From Pontiella sulfatireligans (lineage in GTDB: Bacteria; Verrucomicrobiota; Kiritimatiellia; Kiritimatiellales; Pontiellaceae), in assembly GCF_900890705.1 (NCBI RefSeq), contig NZ_CAAHFH010000001.1, positions 3,658,001 to 3,722,000 of the forward strand: a stretch of DNA of 64,000 nucleotides, given 5' to 3'. The notes beneath the pieces were generated by a model. It was not told the DNA's origin and ran no database searches. It saw only the letters and a program-made list of their open reading frames with translations. Below are positions 1 to 7,647 of this stretch, piece by piece. Each line of letters opens with the position of its first letter. Position 1 is the first letter of the stretch. The position numbers and the translations under genes were made by a program.

Positions 1-143
1 ATATGGCGCTCGCGCATGCCTGTACGGGAATAAATCCATTCGTCGGTGGTGTCGACAATGCTTTCGAGGTCTTTATTCGTCAGCACCTTTTCAGGCACGT
101 ACGACCCCGTTCCAATGATTGAAACTGTCCGTCTGGAATCCAT
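1..143 (-). CDS. fabH: Beta-ketoacyl-ACP synthase III (FabH), N-terminal fragment
   Basis: The first 47 codons read on the minus strand from an ATG at 143, and the gene runs off the left edge. The visible protein has the FabH start: a beta-strand ending in [15 protein letters not shown] and then the [14 protein letters not shown] segment that contributes to the CoA/ACP entrance in this family. FabH condenses acetyl-CoA with malonyl-ACP to start fatty acid synthesis. It follows plsX by 21 bases, the usual yceD-rpmF-plsX-fabH order, so co-transcription is likely. The catalytic Cys-His-Asn lies outside the window and cannot be checked. Confidence 0.9.
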   Translation of the reverse strand, partial: MDSRRTVSIIGTGSYVPEKVLTNKDLESIVDTTDEWIYSRTGMRERH

Positions 144-164
144 TCAAGTGTTCCGTAAAAAATA

Positions 165-1175
165 CTAGGTTTTGGGGTTTATACTCGCTAGCTCAGCTTC
201 AATCAAATGGTTTAGATCATGATCTATTGCCTCGGAAGCCACGCGAATACCGTTGAAGGTGGCGTGCGCGTTCGACGAGCCGTGGCCGATAATGACGATT
301 CCGTTAGCGCCAAGCAGCGGAGCGCCGCCATGGCTTGAAGGATCGGCGTGCGAACGCATCTCTTTGAATACGCCACGGGAAAGAAAGTAGCCGAGGATAC
401 GCACCGGGTTGGCCCTGAACATGATTTTGAGCCAGCTGGAAATCATGCTGGCCACCGCCTCGCTGGTCTTCAGCACGACATTCCCGACAAAGCCGTCACA
501 CACGGCAACGCTGACTTTCCCGCTGAAAAGATCGCGGCTTTCGACGTTCCCGCTAAAGTTCAGATGCGACTCGTCCAGCAGACGAAAGGTCTTCTTGGTG
601 GTTTCGTTGCCCTTGGCCGCCTCTTCTCCAATGCTCAAAAGCCCAACGTTCGGATTCTTGACCCCAAGGATTTCGCGGGAATAAATGCTGCCCATCACGG
701 CAAACTGCTGAAGCATTTCAGGCGTGCTGTCGGGATTGGCCCCGGCATCAAGCAACACAAACGGATCTTTCGGCGTCGGCATAATAGCGGCGATCGCCGG
801 ACGGGCAACACCCGTCAAGGTCCGAAGCTTCAGCGTAGCGCCGGCTACAGCCGCGCCCGTGTTGCCGGCTGAAAAAATGGCGTCGGCCTTGCCGTCCTTG
901 ACCAGCTCCAGTGCGCGGGTGATCGAGGAATCCTTCTTGCGGCGAATCGCCACAGCAGGAGACTCCCCCATCCCAACCACTTCCGAGGCGTGCACGATTT
1001 CAATGCACGACGGAACAGCGCCTTTATGCTTGGCGAGTTCAGTCTTGATCGCGGTTTCGTCGCCGACAAGAAACAACTTCTCCAGACCCTTGAGCTTTTC
1101 AGCGGCCTGGAGTGTTCCGGCAACAATTTCCTGAGGAGCGTAGTCGCCCCCCATCGCATCTATCGAGATACGCAC
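165..1175 (-). CDS. plsX: Phosphate acyltransferase PlsX
   Basis: The 336-residue protein has the typical PlsX length and opens with RISIDAMGGDYAP, the family's N-terminal signature. It also carries FSAGNTGAAVAGA and the ALLLLDAGAN-like segment (here FVLLDAGANPD), both conserved in PlsX. PlsX converts acyl-ACP to acyl-phosphate, the donor that PlsY uses to make lysophosphatidic acid at the inner membrane. It sits between rpmF (6 bases upstream) and fabH, so lipid synthesis is tied to a ribosomal protein gene as in many bacteria. No lesion is visible. Confidence 0.97.
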   Translation of the reverse strand: MRISIDAMGGDYAPQEIVAGTLQAAEKLKGLEKLFLVGDETAIKTELAKHKGAVPSCIEIVHASEVVGMGESPAVAIRRKKDSSITRALELVKDGKADAIFSAGNTGAAVAGATLKLRTLTGVARPAIAAIMPTPKDPFVLLDAGANPDSTPEMLQQFAVMGSIYSREILGVKNPNVGLLSIGEEAAKGNETTKKTFRLLDESHLNFSGNVESRDLFSGKVSVAVCDGFVGNVVLKTSEAVASMISSWLKIMFRANPVRILGYFLSRGVFKEMRSHADPSSHGGAPLLGANGIVIIGHGSSNAHATFNGIRVASEAIDHDLNHLIEAELASINPKT

Positions 1176-1181
1176 GGGAGC

Positions 1182-1370
1182 CTACTCTTCAGTGGCAACA
1201 GTCAATACTTGGCGTCCGTTGTAATAGCCGCAACTCGGGCACGCATGGTGCGGGAGCGCCGGAGAGCCGCATTGCGAGCAGCTTGAAGCACGGGAAATCG
1301 GCTTCTTCATATTCTGGGCCTTGCGGCTCGCGGTCTTGCTTTTCGAAGTTTTTCTCTTTGGAACTGCCAT
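1182..1370 (-). CDS. rpmF: 50S ribosomal protein L32
   Basis: This 62-residue basic protein begins MAVPKRKTSKSK, the standard L32 start, and carries the C4 zinc-ribbon pair CSQCG and CPSCGYY. L32 is a component of the large ribosomal subunit. The gene lies 18 bases downstream of yceD and 6 bases upstream of plsX. The four cysteines indicate the zinc-binding form of L32. Confidence 0.96.
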   Translation of the reverse strand: MAVPKRKTSKSKTASRKAQNMKKPISRASSCSQCGSPALPHHACPSCGYYNGRQVLTVATEE

Positions 1371-1388
1371 AGCAATCCTCCTTACATT

Positions 1389-1850
1389 CTACAAATTCAA
1401 TTCGTCCAACCCCGTCCAGGCGCTTGGACCGTCATTAGGTTCACACGAGCAAGCCCCCTTGTTCAGGTCGGCTCCGCACTGTGCGCATACCCCTTTGCAC
1501 TCATCGCTGCAGACCGAAAAACCGGACACGTGCAACAAGATCTCCTCACGAAAATCCTCCGTAATATCCACCGAATCAGTTCCATCGGGGGCGGAGTAAG
1601 CGCGTAGAAAATCGGAAACGGTCACCGTTGTCGAGAAAAATTCAGAACATCTTGCACAGCGCAATTCCATCTCCACCGCCAGCGTTCCGCGCACAACCAG
1701 CTCGTCCGAAACCCGCTGCGCATAAAGCTCGTACTGTACATCCCCCGCCTTCCGCACAAAAGGATCGCCATCAAGCTCTATGATCCCGGCCGGATCGGCA
1801 CCCGTGTAATTCGATCCCTCTTCCGGAATCCTTGCAACCCATATCTTCAT
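1389..1850 (-). CDS. yceD: YceD/DUF177 family protein
   Basis: The 153-residue protein has the DUF177 pattern: a central CARCSEFF followed by a C-terminal half with CSDECKGVCAQCG and a final NxGxC-like NKGACSC. YceD is encoded next to rpmF in most bacteria and is linked to 23S rRNA processing or to L32 levels; its exact role is not settled. Here it is the first gene of the rpmF-plsX-fabH operon. Only about 18 bases separate its ATG from the end of the RAYT element, so the leader and possibly the promoter of the operon now lie in or beside mobile DNA. Confidence 0.85.
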   Translation of the reverse strand: MKIWVARIPEEGSNYTGADPAGIIELDGDPFVRKAGDVQYELYAQRVSDELVVRGTLAVEMELRCARCSEFFSTTVTVSDFLRAYSAPDGTDSVDITEDFREEILLHVSGFSVCSDECKGVCAQCGADLNKGACSCEPNDGPSAWTGLDELNL

Positions 1851-1868
1851 CGCCTATGCCTTTCCCCG

Positions 1869-2959
1869 AGGGGTCAGTCCTATGATTTAATGTTTTTAAC
1901 CCGATCAAAACTTTCAGAACCAAACTCGCCCGCGTCCATGCGTTTCAGAAAAGCCGCAAAGTTCGTCGCCTTTCCCATCTCCAATCGAGCTTTGATCCAC
2001 AGGTTCTTCACACAGGTATTTCGTCGCACCAGCCAGGCAATCGCATATTTCTCCGCACAGTTCTTTCGCAGTCCAGCCAATGCTTCATCGGTCAAACCCA
2101 ATGCCGCCAAGCCCGCCGACACAAGGCGTTCCGCCTCCGACACATCATGGCCAATGACCTGCTCCCCGGAATACGAACTGCGCTGCCGCCCCTCCATAAC
2201 ATCGTCGATCCGCCCCATCAACTCCTTGCGAAACGTCTCGCCGCCAAGAAACCATCCCCGGCGAAGCTCTTTCCATGCGACATCATATTCGGCCGGATTA
2301 TCAGACAGCGAGAGCTCTAACACCCGCGACTGCATGAATTGCTGATACTGCCTTCTGCCCGTTGAGTTATCCAACCACTGAAAACTGCCCAGCACCCGTT
2401 CCACACATAGCCACTCCGGCCGCAGTGACGGATCAAAGTAAAGAGGAAATGAGCTCCAGCAATATTCTTCCAACGCACCCGTCTTTAAATCAAACAAATG
2501 CGCACGGGCTGGATTCAGATGGATATAGCCGGCAACCGTCGAAAAATATTCATTCCGGACTCCGTCGATCACCAACGCCTTGTAGCGCCCCTGGAACAGA
2601 TGCCCCCATCGTTTATGCCGGGCATTGAACCGCTGGGTATATGTCCCCTGGAACCACGTCATACCCGCCACCAGATTTGGCTCCGGCGTCTCAAGCAAAA
2701 CGTGATAATGATTGCCCATCAACACAAAGGCATGTATCCGCCAACCGCAGCGGCCACACGCCTCATCCAATGTGTCCATAAAGATCTTCCGATCCCAGTC
2801 ATCAGTAAAAATGGCATCCCCGCCATTCCCGCGGCACATCACATGATACACCGCGCCTTCATATTCAATCCGTGGCTTCCGAGGCATGGAAGGAAATTAA
2901 TGGAAAGGGGGCGCGGGGGAAAGGAAGAAAAACATCATTTCATAGGTCTGACCCCTTTT
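1869..2959. mobile_element. RAYT element bounded by imperfect inverted repeats
   Basis: Sequence at 1869-1889 (GAGGGGTCAGTCCTATGATT) reappears inverted at about 2937-2959 (AATCATTTCATAGGTCTGACC-type arm), matching at about 15 of 17 core bases. The two copies flank a single RAYT transposase gene. Beyond the right repeat the group II intron ORF is cut in mid-domain, and beyond the left one yceD begins within 20 bases. The repeats are therefore inferred to be the element ends or REP-like hairpin arms. No target-site duplication could be identified by eye. Confidence 0.55.
1880..2887 (-). CDS. REP-associated tyrosine transposase (RAYT, Y1_Tnp/IS200-like)
   Basis: This 335-residue protein starts MPRKPRIEYEGAVYHVMCRGN and carries the HUH nuclease motif in FVLMGNHYHVLLETP (about residues 55-70), followed by GHLFQGRYKALVID, typical of RAYTs. 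These single-strand DNA transposases mobilise REP hairpins. The nucleophile tyrosine is expected in the helix around residues 145-160 (GYIHLNP region), but I cannot assign it surely. The C-terminal 150 residues form an extra helical domain seen in many RAYTs. The stop lies inside the left inverted repeat. The gene appears intact and could act on the GTAG-footed double hairpins seen elsewhere in the window. Confidence 0.88.
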   Translation of the reverse strand: MPRKPRIEYEGAVYHVMCRGNGGDAIFTDDWDRKIFMDTLDEACGRCGWRIHAFVLMGNHYHVLLETPEPNLVAGMTWFQGTYTQRFNARHKRWGHLFQGRYKALVIDGVRNEYFSTVAGYIHLNPARAHLFDLKTGALEEYCWSSFPLYFDPSLRPEWLCVERVLGSFQWLDNSTGRRQYQQFMQSRVLELSLSDNPAEYDVAWKELRRGWFLGGETFRKELMGRIDDVMEGRQRSSYSGEQVIGHDVSEAERLVSAGLAALGLTDEALAGLRKNCAEKYAIAWLVRRNTCVKNLWIKARLEMGKATNFAAFLKRMDAGEFGSESFDRVKNIKS

Positions 2960-4264
2960 CCGTCGAGCACGATATTTGAGAGCAACGGCGAGAGTGGCCC
3001 GCCTTGCGGCGTGCCCTCACCCGGATAGGTGATCTCGTTGTTCTCCAGCATAATACCGCTGTTGAGAAACGCGCGAATGAGCTTCAACACCCGCTTGTCC
3101 TTGATCCGCATGGCCAGCCGACTCATGAGCCGGTCGTGGTTTACGCGGTCGAAGAACTTCGAGAGGTCGATGCTCACCACATAGTTTGCCCCGCGCTGAA
3201 CATGTTCCCTCGCCCGTTCCACGGCTTGCGCCTGCGAGCGTCCCGGACGGTACCCGAAGGAGCTGTCCGAGAAGGCATGGTCATAGATGGCGGTTAAAAC
3301 CTGCGTCATCGCTTGTTGCACGAACCGATCCTGCACGGTTGGAATCCCCAGGTCACGGGTGCCCCCGTCGGGTTTTTCGATTGTCTTCCGGCGCACCGGC
3401 ATCGGTTCATAGGTTCCTCCGAGCAGGGACGTTTTAATCGCGCCCCAGCATCGGTTCAGCGCTCCGGTCAATTCCCGCGCTTTCACGCCGTCTATTCCCG
3501 GAGCACCGTTATTCTTTTCCACCCGTTTCCGGGCGGATCTTCGATTTTCAACCGCGCAGATGGATTCCATCAGGCGGTCTTGTCCCGTCGTACTTTCGGC
3601 CAGTCGGTTTGCTATGAACTCGTCGACGACCGCATTCCCGCGACGGCGTAGTTCCGAAGCGCCCAGTCCCATAAGCATCTGCTCTGAATTCATAAAACAC
3701 CTCGTCCTACTCATACTCGCATTTAACAGGCACCCCGTGCCCGCCCACCGTTTGGGCCTTTAATACCGCCGCACTTCAACCGGTCGCATTTCCGCATCCG
3801 ATTCTCACGACACCACCTATTACGCCCGCTGCTGACTGCCATCAGTCGATAAGCTTCCCTTTCGGGTTGCTCACTCGCAGATCGACTTCGAGGTTTTGTG
3901 TCCCGATTCTTTCCAACCGGCTCCCGCCCTGCGCAAAGTCGACGCAGGCCAGGCCGAGAGCTTGGTAAGCCGGGGATCTCATTCCGGCAATCTATCCGCA
4001 AGAACCAATGGCCCTCCCGGGGTACTCCTCGGCTACTTTCCACGCGTAACTGTCGAATCTACAAAATGCGCCGTATTCGAATGGTCAGGACTTCCGAATG
4101 TGTTGCTCCCTCGTCCCCGTGCACTTTGCCTATATTCGCTTGCTGTACGTCAGCCCGCGCATTTGCTTTAAGCTTCCTTCACCCCAGCTTTACAGACTGA
4201 AGCTCTGCTCTCTGCTACCCTAGCCACCATTCGGCCCGGGGTTGAACTAATCCCTTGTATCGCA
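2960..4264 (-). mobile_element. Truncated group II intron (class C, attC type likely)
   Basis: On the minus strand a GTGCGATACAAGG sequence at about 4264 fits the GUGYG 5' end of group II introns. It is followed by a long GC-rich structured leader with GGGGTGAAGGAAGC and AAGCAAATGCGCGGGC segments like domain I of class IIC introns, and then by the reverse transcriptase ORF at 3714. The 3' half (rest of the ORF, domains V and VI) is missing, replaced by the RAYT element at 2960. A second GTGCG at about 4320, preceded by CTTGTTG, is an alternative 5' end. The intron lies opposite in orientation to the adjacent cassette genes. Confidence 0.65.
2961..3714 (-). pseudogene. ltrA: Group II intron reverse transcriptase/maturase, C-terminally truncated
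   Basis: The open frame encodes the N-terminal two-thirds of a retron-type reverse transcriptase: NNGAPGIDGV, a KPDGGTRDLGIP block, VQDRFVQQAM, FGYRPGRSQAQAV, VVSIDLSKFFDRVNHDRLM (the first catalytic Asp region) and GTPQGGPLSPLLSNIVLD. It stops just where the next family block with the catalytic YADD would follow; after LD the frame reads into the RAYT element repeat. About 250 residues would remain from about 420, so neither a full active site nor the maturase X domain is present. It must be inactive unless a related intron RT acts in trans. Confidence 0.85.
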
Positions 4265-4348
4265 CCTCCATATCTTGCAAGATCTTCCGCAATCTACGGA
4301 GGAGCGCGAAACAAGCAACGCACCAACAAGTAGCCGGGCAAGCCCGGC

Positions 4349-4437
4349 ACACAACCAGCACATGGACTTTACGGTGACAACGCCTGTTTGATCCGGTCAA
4401 AGTTTATGAGCACCGAAAGTCACGTGTAACGTTAGCT
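4349..4437 (+). other. attC-like recombination site 1
   Basis: Arms at 4359-4376 (CACATGGACTTTACGGTG) and 4411-4426 (CACCGAAAGTCACGTG) pair almost perfectly, with an extra G and an extra A left unpaired on the left arm. That is the extrahelical-base pattern that defines integron attC sites. The outer parts are ACACAAC (4349-4355) and GTTAGCT (4431-4437), matching the R''/R' core positions. The next gene starts 14 bases after the core. The site ends in TAACGTT, like the sites at 7550 and 8365. Confidence 0.62.
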
Positions 4438-4450
4438 ACGAATAAAAAAC

Positions 4451-5392
4451 ATGAAGCACAAGAAACAGCACTGGATACCTGAATCATACCTCAAGGCCTG
4501 GTGTGATTCTGACGCGCCAAAAAATCATGAGCCATATGTATGGATGATTTCCAAGGATGGTTCTGCTTCCAAAAACAAAGCCCCGCAAAACATTTTTTGT
4601 GAAAGCGAGATGTATACCATTCACGGGAGCGGGGGCGAAAGAGATTTGACCCTAGAGCATGGCCTTTCCGGGCTTGAAGGTTTTTTTGCTAGATTACGTC
4701 GCGAAAAACTATCAAACAGAATTGACCTTGTGCCTGATGAGAAATCCCAATTGCTTTTATTTGTTGCCGCCATGAAGGCTCGTACTGTAGTGCAACGCGA
4801 TCATATGCAGAATCAGTGGGGCAAAGCCCTGGAAATGATGGATTCACTAGCTGAACAAATGACAAAAGAAGGAGGAGAGCGATTTATTGCTACACAACCG
4901 TCTTTATCTGGTTCTGAAGAATCTCTTTCGCATGAGCAGGTTCGTAGTCTTGCAGAAAAACCAATGCAAAATTCGCTATTTCCAATGATGATTTCCCAAG
5001 TAGAGCTATTGGCTCAAATGCATATTTCAATAATTGGAACAAATACGTCTTCTAGTTTCATTACATCCGATTCGCCTTGCGTATGGGTTAACCCAGAAAT
5101 TCACAAACTTCCACCCTTCTTCCGTCATGTTGGCCTCGGACAAAGCAAAACTGAGGTTACGTTGCCTATTTCTCCCGAGCAAATCATTTTAATATCGTGG
5201 AACGAGCAGAACGATGGGTACATGGAGCTTAATAATGATCAAGCGGTTGAAGAGTATAATCGCCGGACTGGGTGTCTTTGTGACAAATACTGCATTTCGA
5301 ACAGTAACATTAGAAAAGGCAGCTGGTTTGATTCTGGTATTGAGCCAGAAGACTCTTGGGAGAAAACGCAAGCGAAACAATGTAAAAGCTAA
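4451..5392 (+). CDS. DUF4238 domain protein (cassette gene)
   Basis: The 313-residue protein opens KHKKQHWIPESYLKAWCD, the DUF4238 hallmark (KQH-x-P-x-x-YL-x-x-F/W). It then has ITSDSPCVWVNPEI and LPISPEQIILISW, also conserved blocks of this family. DUF4238 proteins are of unknown function, turn up often in mobile and defence-type neighbourhoods, and have no known catalytic mechanism. The ATG is chosen because it lies directly after the attC-like core at 4437; the stop codon lies inside the next attC-like site (5387). Its base composition is clearly more AT-rich than plsX or purL, which fits import as a gene cassette. Confidence 0.8.
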   Translation: MKHKKQHWIPESYLKAWCDSDAPKNHEPYVWMISKDGSASKNKAPQNIFCESEMYTIHGSGGERDLTLEHGLSGLEGFFARLRREKLSNRIDLVPDEKSQLLLFVAAMKARTVVQRDHMQNQWGKALEMMDSLAEQMTKEGGERFIATQPSLSGSEESLSHEQVRSLAEKPMQNSLFPMMISQVELLAQMHISIIGTNTSSSFITSDSPCVWVNPEIHKLPPFFRHVGLGQSKTEVTLPISPEQIILISWNEQNDGYMELNNDQAVEEYNRRTGCLCDKYCISNSNIRKGSWFDSGIEPEDSWEKTQAKQCKS

Positions 5393-5450
5393 CAAGCGAA
5401 GTCAGCTTATTGGTCGCTCCGCTCCCAAACGCTGCTTCGAGACGTTCTGC
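5387..5450 (+). other. attC-like recombination site 2 (short)
   Basis: AGCTAAC at 5387-5393 overlaps the stop of the DUF4238 gene and is the exact complement of the GTTAGCT core of site 1. Inner arms CGAAGTCAGC (5397-5406) and GCTGCTTCG (5431-5439) pair with a single unpaired T, the expected extrahelical base. The right core is GTTCTGC at 5444-5450, and the next gene starts 11 bases later. At 64 bases it is within the known attC range. Confidence 0.62.
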
Positions 5451-5460
5451 ACAAATAAGA

Positions 5461-5801
5461 TGAAAAGAAAAACAACATGGATTATCGCTCAGATTGTCAC
5501 CTTCTGTTTGTTTTTCGTCTTGTTGGGTGTGTCCGCAAAATTCAGCCTTGCAATATTATTTGGGATCTACCTTTTTTATCCGATCACATGGGCATCCATC
5601 TGCTCACTGGTGGAAAGAAGAGCATTCCCCATTAACTGGAAAAGAAATTCAATCATACGGATTCTGAGCGTAGTTATTGTCCATGGAGCAATTACATTTT
5701 TCATTCTGGAAAACATGCCCACTTATCAAGAGCCCGTTTTTATTGTTCCATCAACTGAAACAGAAAAACAAGCAGAACCACCATTAAGCCCTTCTGAGTA
5801 A
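5461..5801 (+). CDS. Small hydrophobic membrane protein of unknown function (cassette gene)
   Basis: This 113-residue protein begins MKRKTTWIIAQIVTFCLFFV and has three predicted membrane segments, at about residues 7-25, 31-52 and 68-88, with a basic loop (KRNSIIR) between the second and third. The C-terminus is polar and Pro/Glu-rich. I do not recognise a family. The frame is open further upstream, but the ATG at 5461 is chosen because it follows the attC-like site by 11 bases and gives a normal hydrophobic start. Like the preceding gene it is AT-rich. No attC-like site follows; the downstream DNA is disturbed by the IS110 element. Confidence 0.6.
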
Positions 5802-6302
5802 AGACAAAAAATCCCCCAATCCAATCTTCGTGTTTTTACCAACTTCCACTATCGATTGAACAATCCAACCTGGTCTCGACTTGTGCCGTTTTTATTTCTA
5901 CATGGGCGAGTGGAGCAAGGCTCCCTCAAACAACCGTGCGGGCTCAGGCGGCCAGATCTCCCCAAAACTTCGGGGTGGCGGCTGTCCGGCCTCAATGGCT
6001 CCGGACGTCCCAGAAAATCATGCGGTACTTCCCTGCACGCTACCTATTCAAGAAAACATCGGTTGTCCGCCATAAAGACGGAGTCCAGTTTGGTGCGGGC
6101 TTGCGACAGGGTCGGCTCCTTATCAAAACAGGTTCTATAAAAACCGGAGGCGGCGGTTCCAATCAAGCGGAACGGGTACGGGTTCTTTCCATCACGGCTG
6201 CTTCGGATTCGAACCATTTTATTATGCCGTGCATCGGATGACCTCTATTGTCCCAGTTAGAACGTCCGGATCACCACCGCCTCCTTAAAAGCATAAATTA
6301 AA
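5802..6302. other. Gene-free stretch between cassette gene and IS110 transposase
   Basis: I find no convincing coding region here: the open frames lack family resemblance and have poor composition. Composition changes near 5880 from AT-rich to GC-rich, which may mark the junction between the cassette and the IS110 element or other mobile debris. The right end includes the 3' flank of the IS110 transposase. I could not define the insertion-sequence end. Confidence 0.4.
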
Positions 6303-7416
6303 TCATCGTCTGCCCTTTATGAGTTGATCGACTGAAAAGCCGGTCTTGCGGTCGAGCATGAAATAGACGGCCCGAGCGATCTTGGTGGCAATGATGGCGT
6401 TGGCTGTGTGTTTGCCTTTCTTGCGTTCGAGCCGTTCGTAATAAGCATTGAGTTTCGGGTCGGCCCGTTTGCCCAAGATGGCCGCCTGCATGAATGCCCA
6501 CTTCATATATGGGTTTCCCATCTTGCGCCCCTTGCCGCCGAAGTCCTTTCCTCCGCTTTCGTTGGTGCCGCAGACCAACCGGGAATAGCTGATGAAATCC
6601 TTCACGGTCGGGAAGCGTTCAATGTCGATGGTTTCGTAGAGGATGGTCAGCGCCAGTATTTTTCCAATGCCTGGAGCCGTGCGCAGCAGCCGGTAGTCCT
6701 GCTGCTTGAAATCCCGTGCATGTTTTTCGATGCGTTGCTCCATTTTCATAATGATCTCGTCGTAGCGCTCGACGATGGACAACTCCATTTCGGCAGTGAA
6801 CGAATCGAGCGGGTTGTCAAAACTTGACCGGATGCCTTCCCGCCAGCGCTCCTTGCTGTTCGCACTGATCGTTAGCGGCTGGTTTCCGGCAGCCATCACC
6901 TCGCAAGTCGAATGGCCGGTGAGTTCGGCCCGGTTCTTCACATACTTGTTGCGGCGGCGGAGCAGCTTCCGGGCCGGCCGCAGATCCCGGGGGCAGACAT
7001 AGGCCGGGGGAATGCGACTGGTGCGCAGGCACTCCGCCAGCTCCCGGGAATCCTCGTTGACGTTCTCTTCGTTCACTCCAACCCATTTTGGGTTGGCTCT
7101 CCGGCTTCGCCTCCGTGTCGTTCTTATGCTTGTTCGCCGCAATCGACTTCACATAGAACGCATGGGCCAGCACAAACTTGATCCCGGCATCCACGCAGGC
7201 ATCCGCCAGCCAGAAACAGACAAAGCAGCTCTCGCAGGTTACGGTCAGATCATCCTTGTAGGGTTCCACCAGCTTCAGGAAAAACCCGAAGTCGTTGTTC
7301 CGGATGTTGCGGTGAACCAGAATGTTCCCATCCAGGTCCATCACGCAGATGTACATTTGCCTCGTATGCAGATCGATTCCGCAGTTGTATTTCGTCGTCG
7401 TTTTGTAATACTTCAT
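6303..7416 (-). pseudogene. IS110-family transposase, disrupted by a short palindromic insertion
   Basis: The N-terminal part (start at 7416) has the DEDD RuvC-like domain: CGIDLHTRQMYICVMD with the first Asp, and FVLAHAFYVKSIAANKHKND. The C-terminal part (to 6303) has the Tnp20 domain with LLRTAPGIGKILALTILYE, FISYSRLVCGTNESGGK and GNPYMKWAFMQAA, including the region of the serine used by these recombinases. The halves are in different frames. About 58 extra bases at 7053-7110, rich in palindromes, sit where related proteins run straight from KNDTE into DSRELAECLR. Without this insert the protein would be near the usual 340 residues, so the copy is inactivated but recent. Confidence 0.85.
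7053..7110. repeat. Short palindromic insertion inside the IS110 transposase gene
   Basis: CCAACCCATTTTGGGTTGG is an 8-bp stem with a three-base loop, followed by CTCCGGCTTCGCCTCC. Together with flanking bases it forms the roughly 58-base segment that shifts the transposase frame. The length is inferred by comparing with the normal IS110 protein, so the ends are uncertain by a few bases. Confidence 0.5.
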
Positions 7417-7420
7417 CTCA

Positions 7421-7495
7421 TGCCTCCTTCGATTAGTGCCAATTGGAGACGCCGCCTTCGGGTGGTCAGCCGTATTGCTTGGACAGAAGGAGGCA
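7421..7495 (-). promoter_or_regulatory. Stem that sequesters the transposase ribosome-binding site; possible bridge-RNA region
   Basis: TGCCTCCTTC at 7421-7430 and GAAGGAGGCA at 7486-7495 are a perfect 10-bp inverted repeat. On the minus strand the promoter-proximal arm pairs with GAAGGAGGCA, which is the Shine-Dalgarno sequence 4 bases before the transposase ATG. A smaller stem (GCCGCC-TTCG-GGTGGT, about 7451-7466) lies inside. Base pairing would hide the ribosome site. IS110 elements also keep their bridge RNA in this non-coding end, so the structure could be part of it; that second role is inference. Confidence 0.5.
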
Positions 7496-7549
7496 CCTCA
7501 TTTTAGCTTAAGGAAATAACAGCCCTATCAGAAGGGTTTAGATGAGTAT

Positions 7550-7631
7550 CAAGAACATCGAGCCTACGGTGAAAACGCCCGCTGAGTAAGGCAATGTTTA
7601 TGTGCACCGAGGCTCACGTTTAACGTTGGGA
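7550..7631 (+). other. attC-like recombination site 3
   Basis: GAGCCTACGGTG (7560-7571) pairs with CACCGAGGCTC (7605-7615) leaving one unpaired A, at the same place as in site 1. The middle (AAAACGCCC, then TTTATGTGCACCGA) is recognisably homologous to site 1. The right core is TAACGTTGGGA, with GTT at 7625-7627. The left core is unclear (CAAGAAC, 7550-7556), perhaps because the IS110 element ends nearby. The next gene starts 17 bases after the core. Confidence 0.58.
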
Positions 7632-7647
7632 TGACAAGGAAAAGATA

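Noticed and set aside
5936..6241. Open frame between the cassette gene and IS110.
   Set aside because: No family match, poor codon composition and a position in mobile debris.
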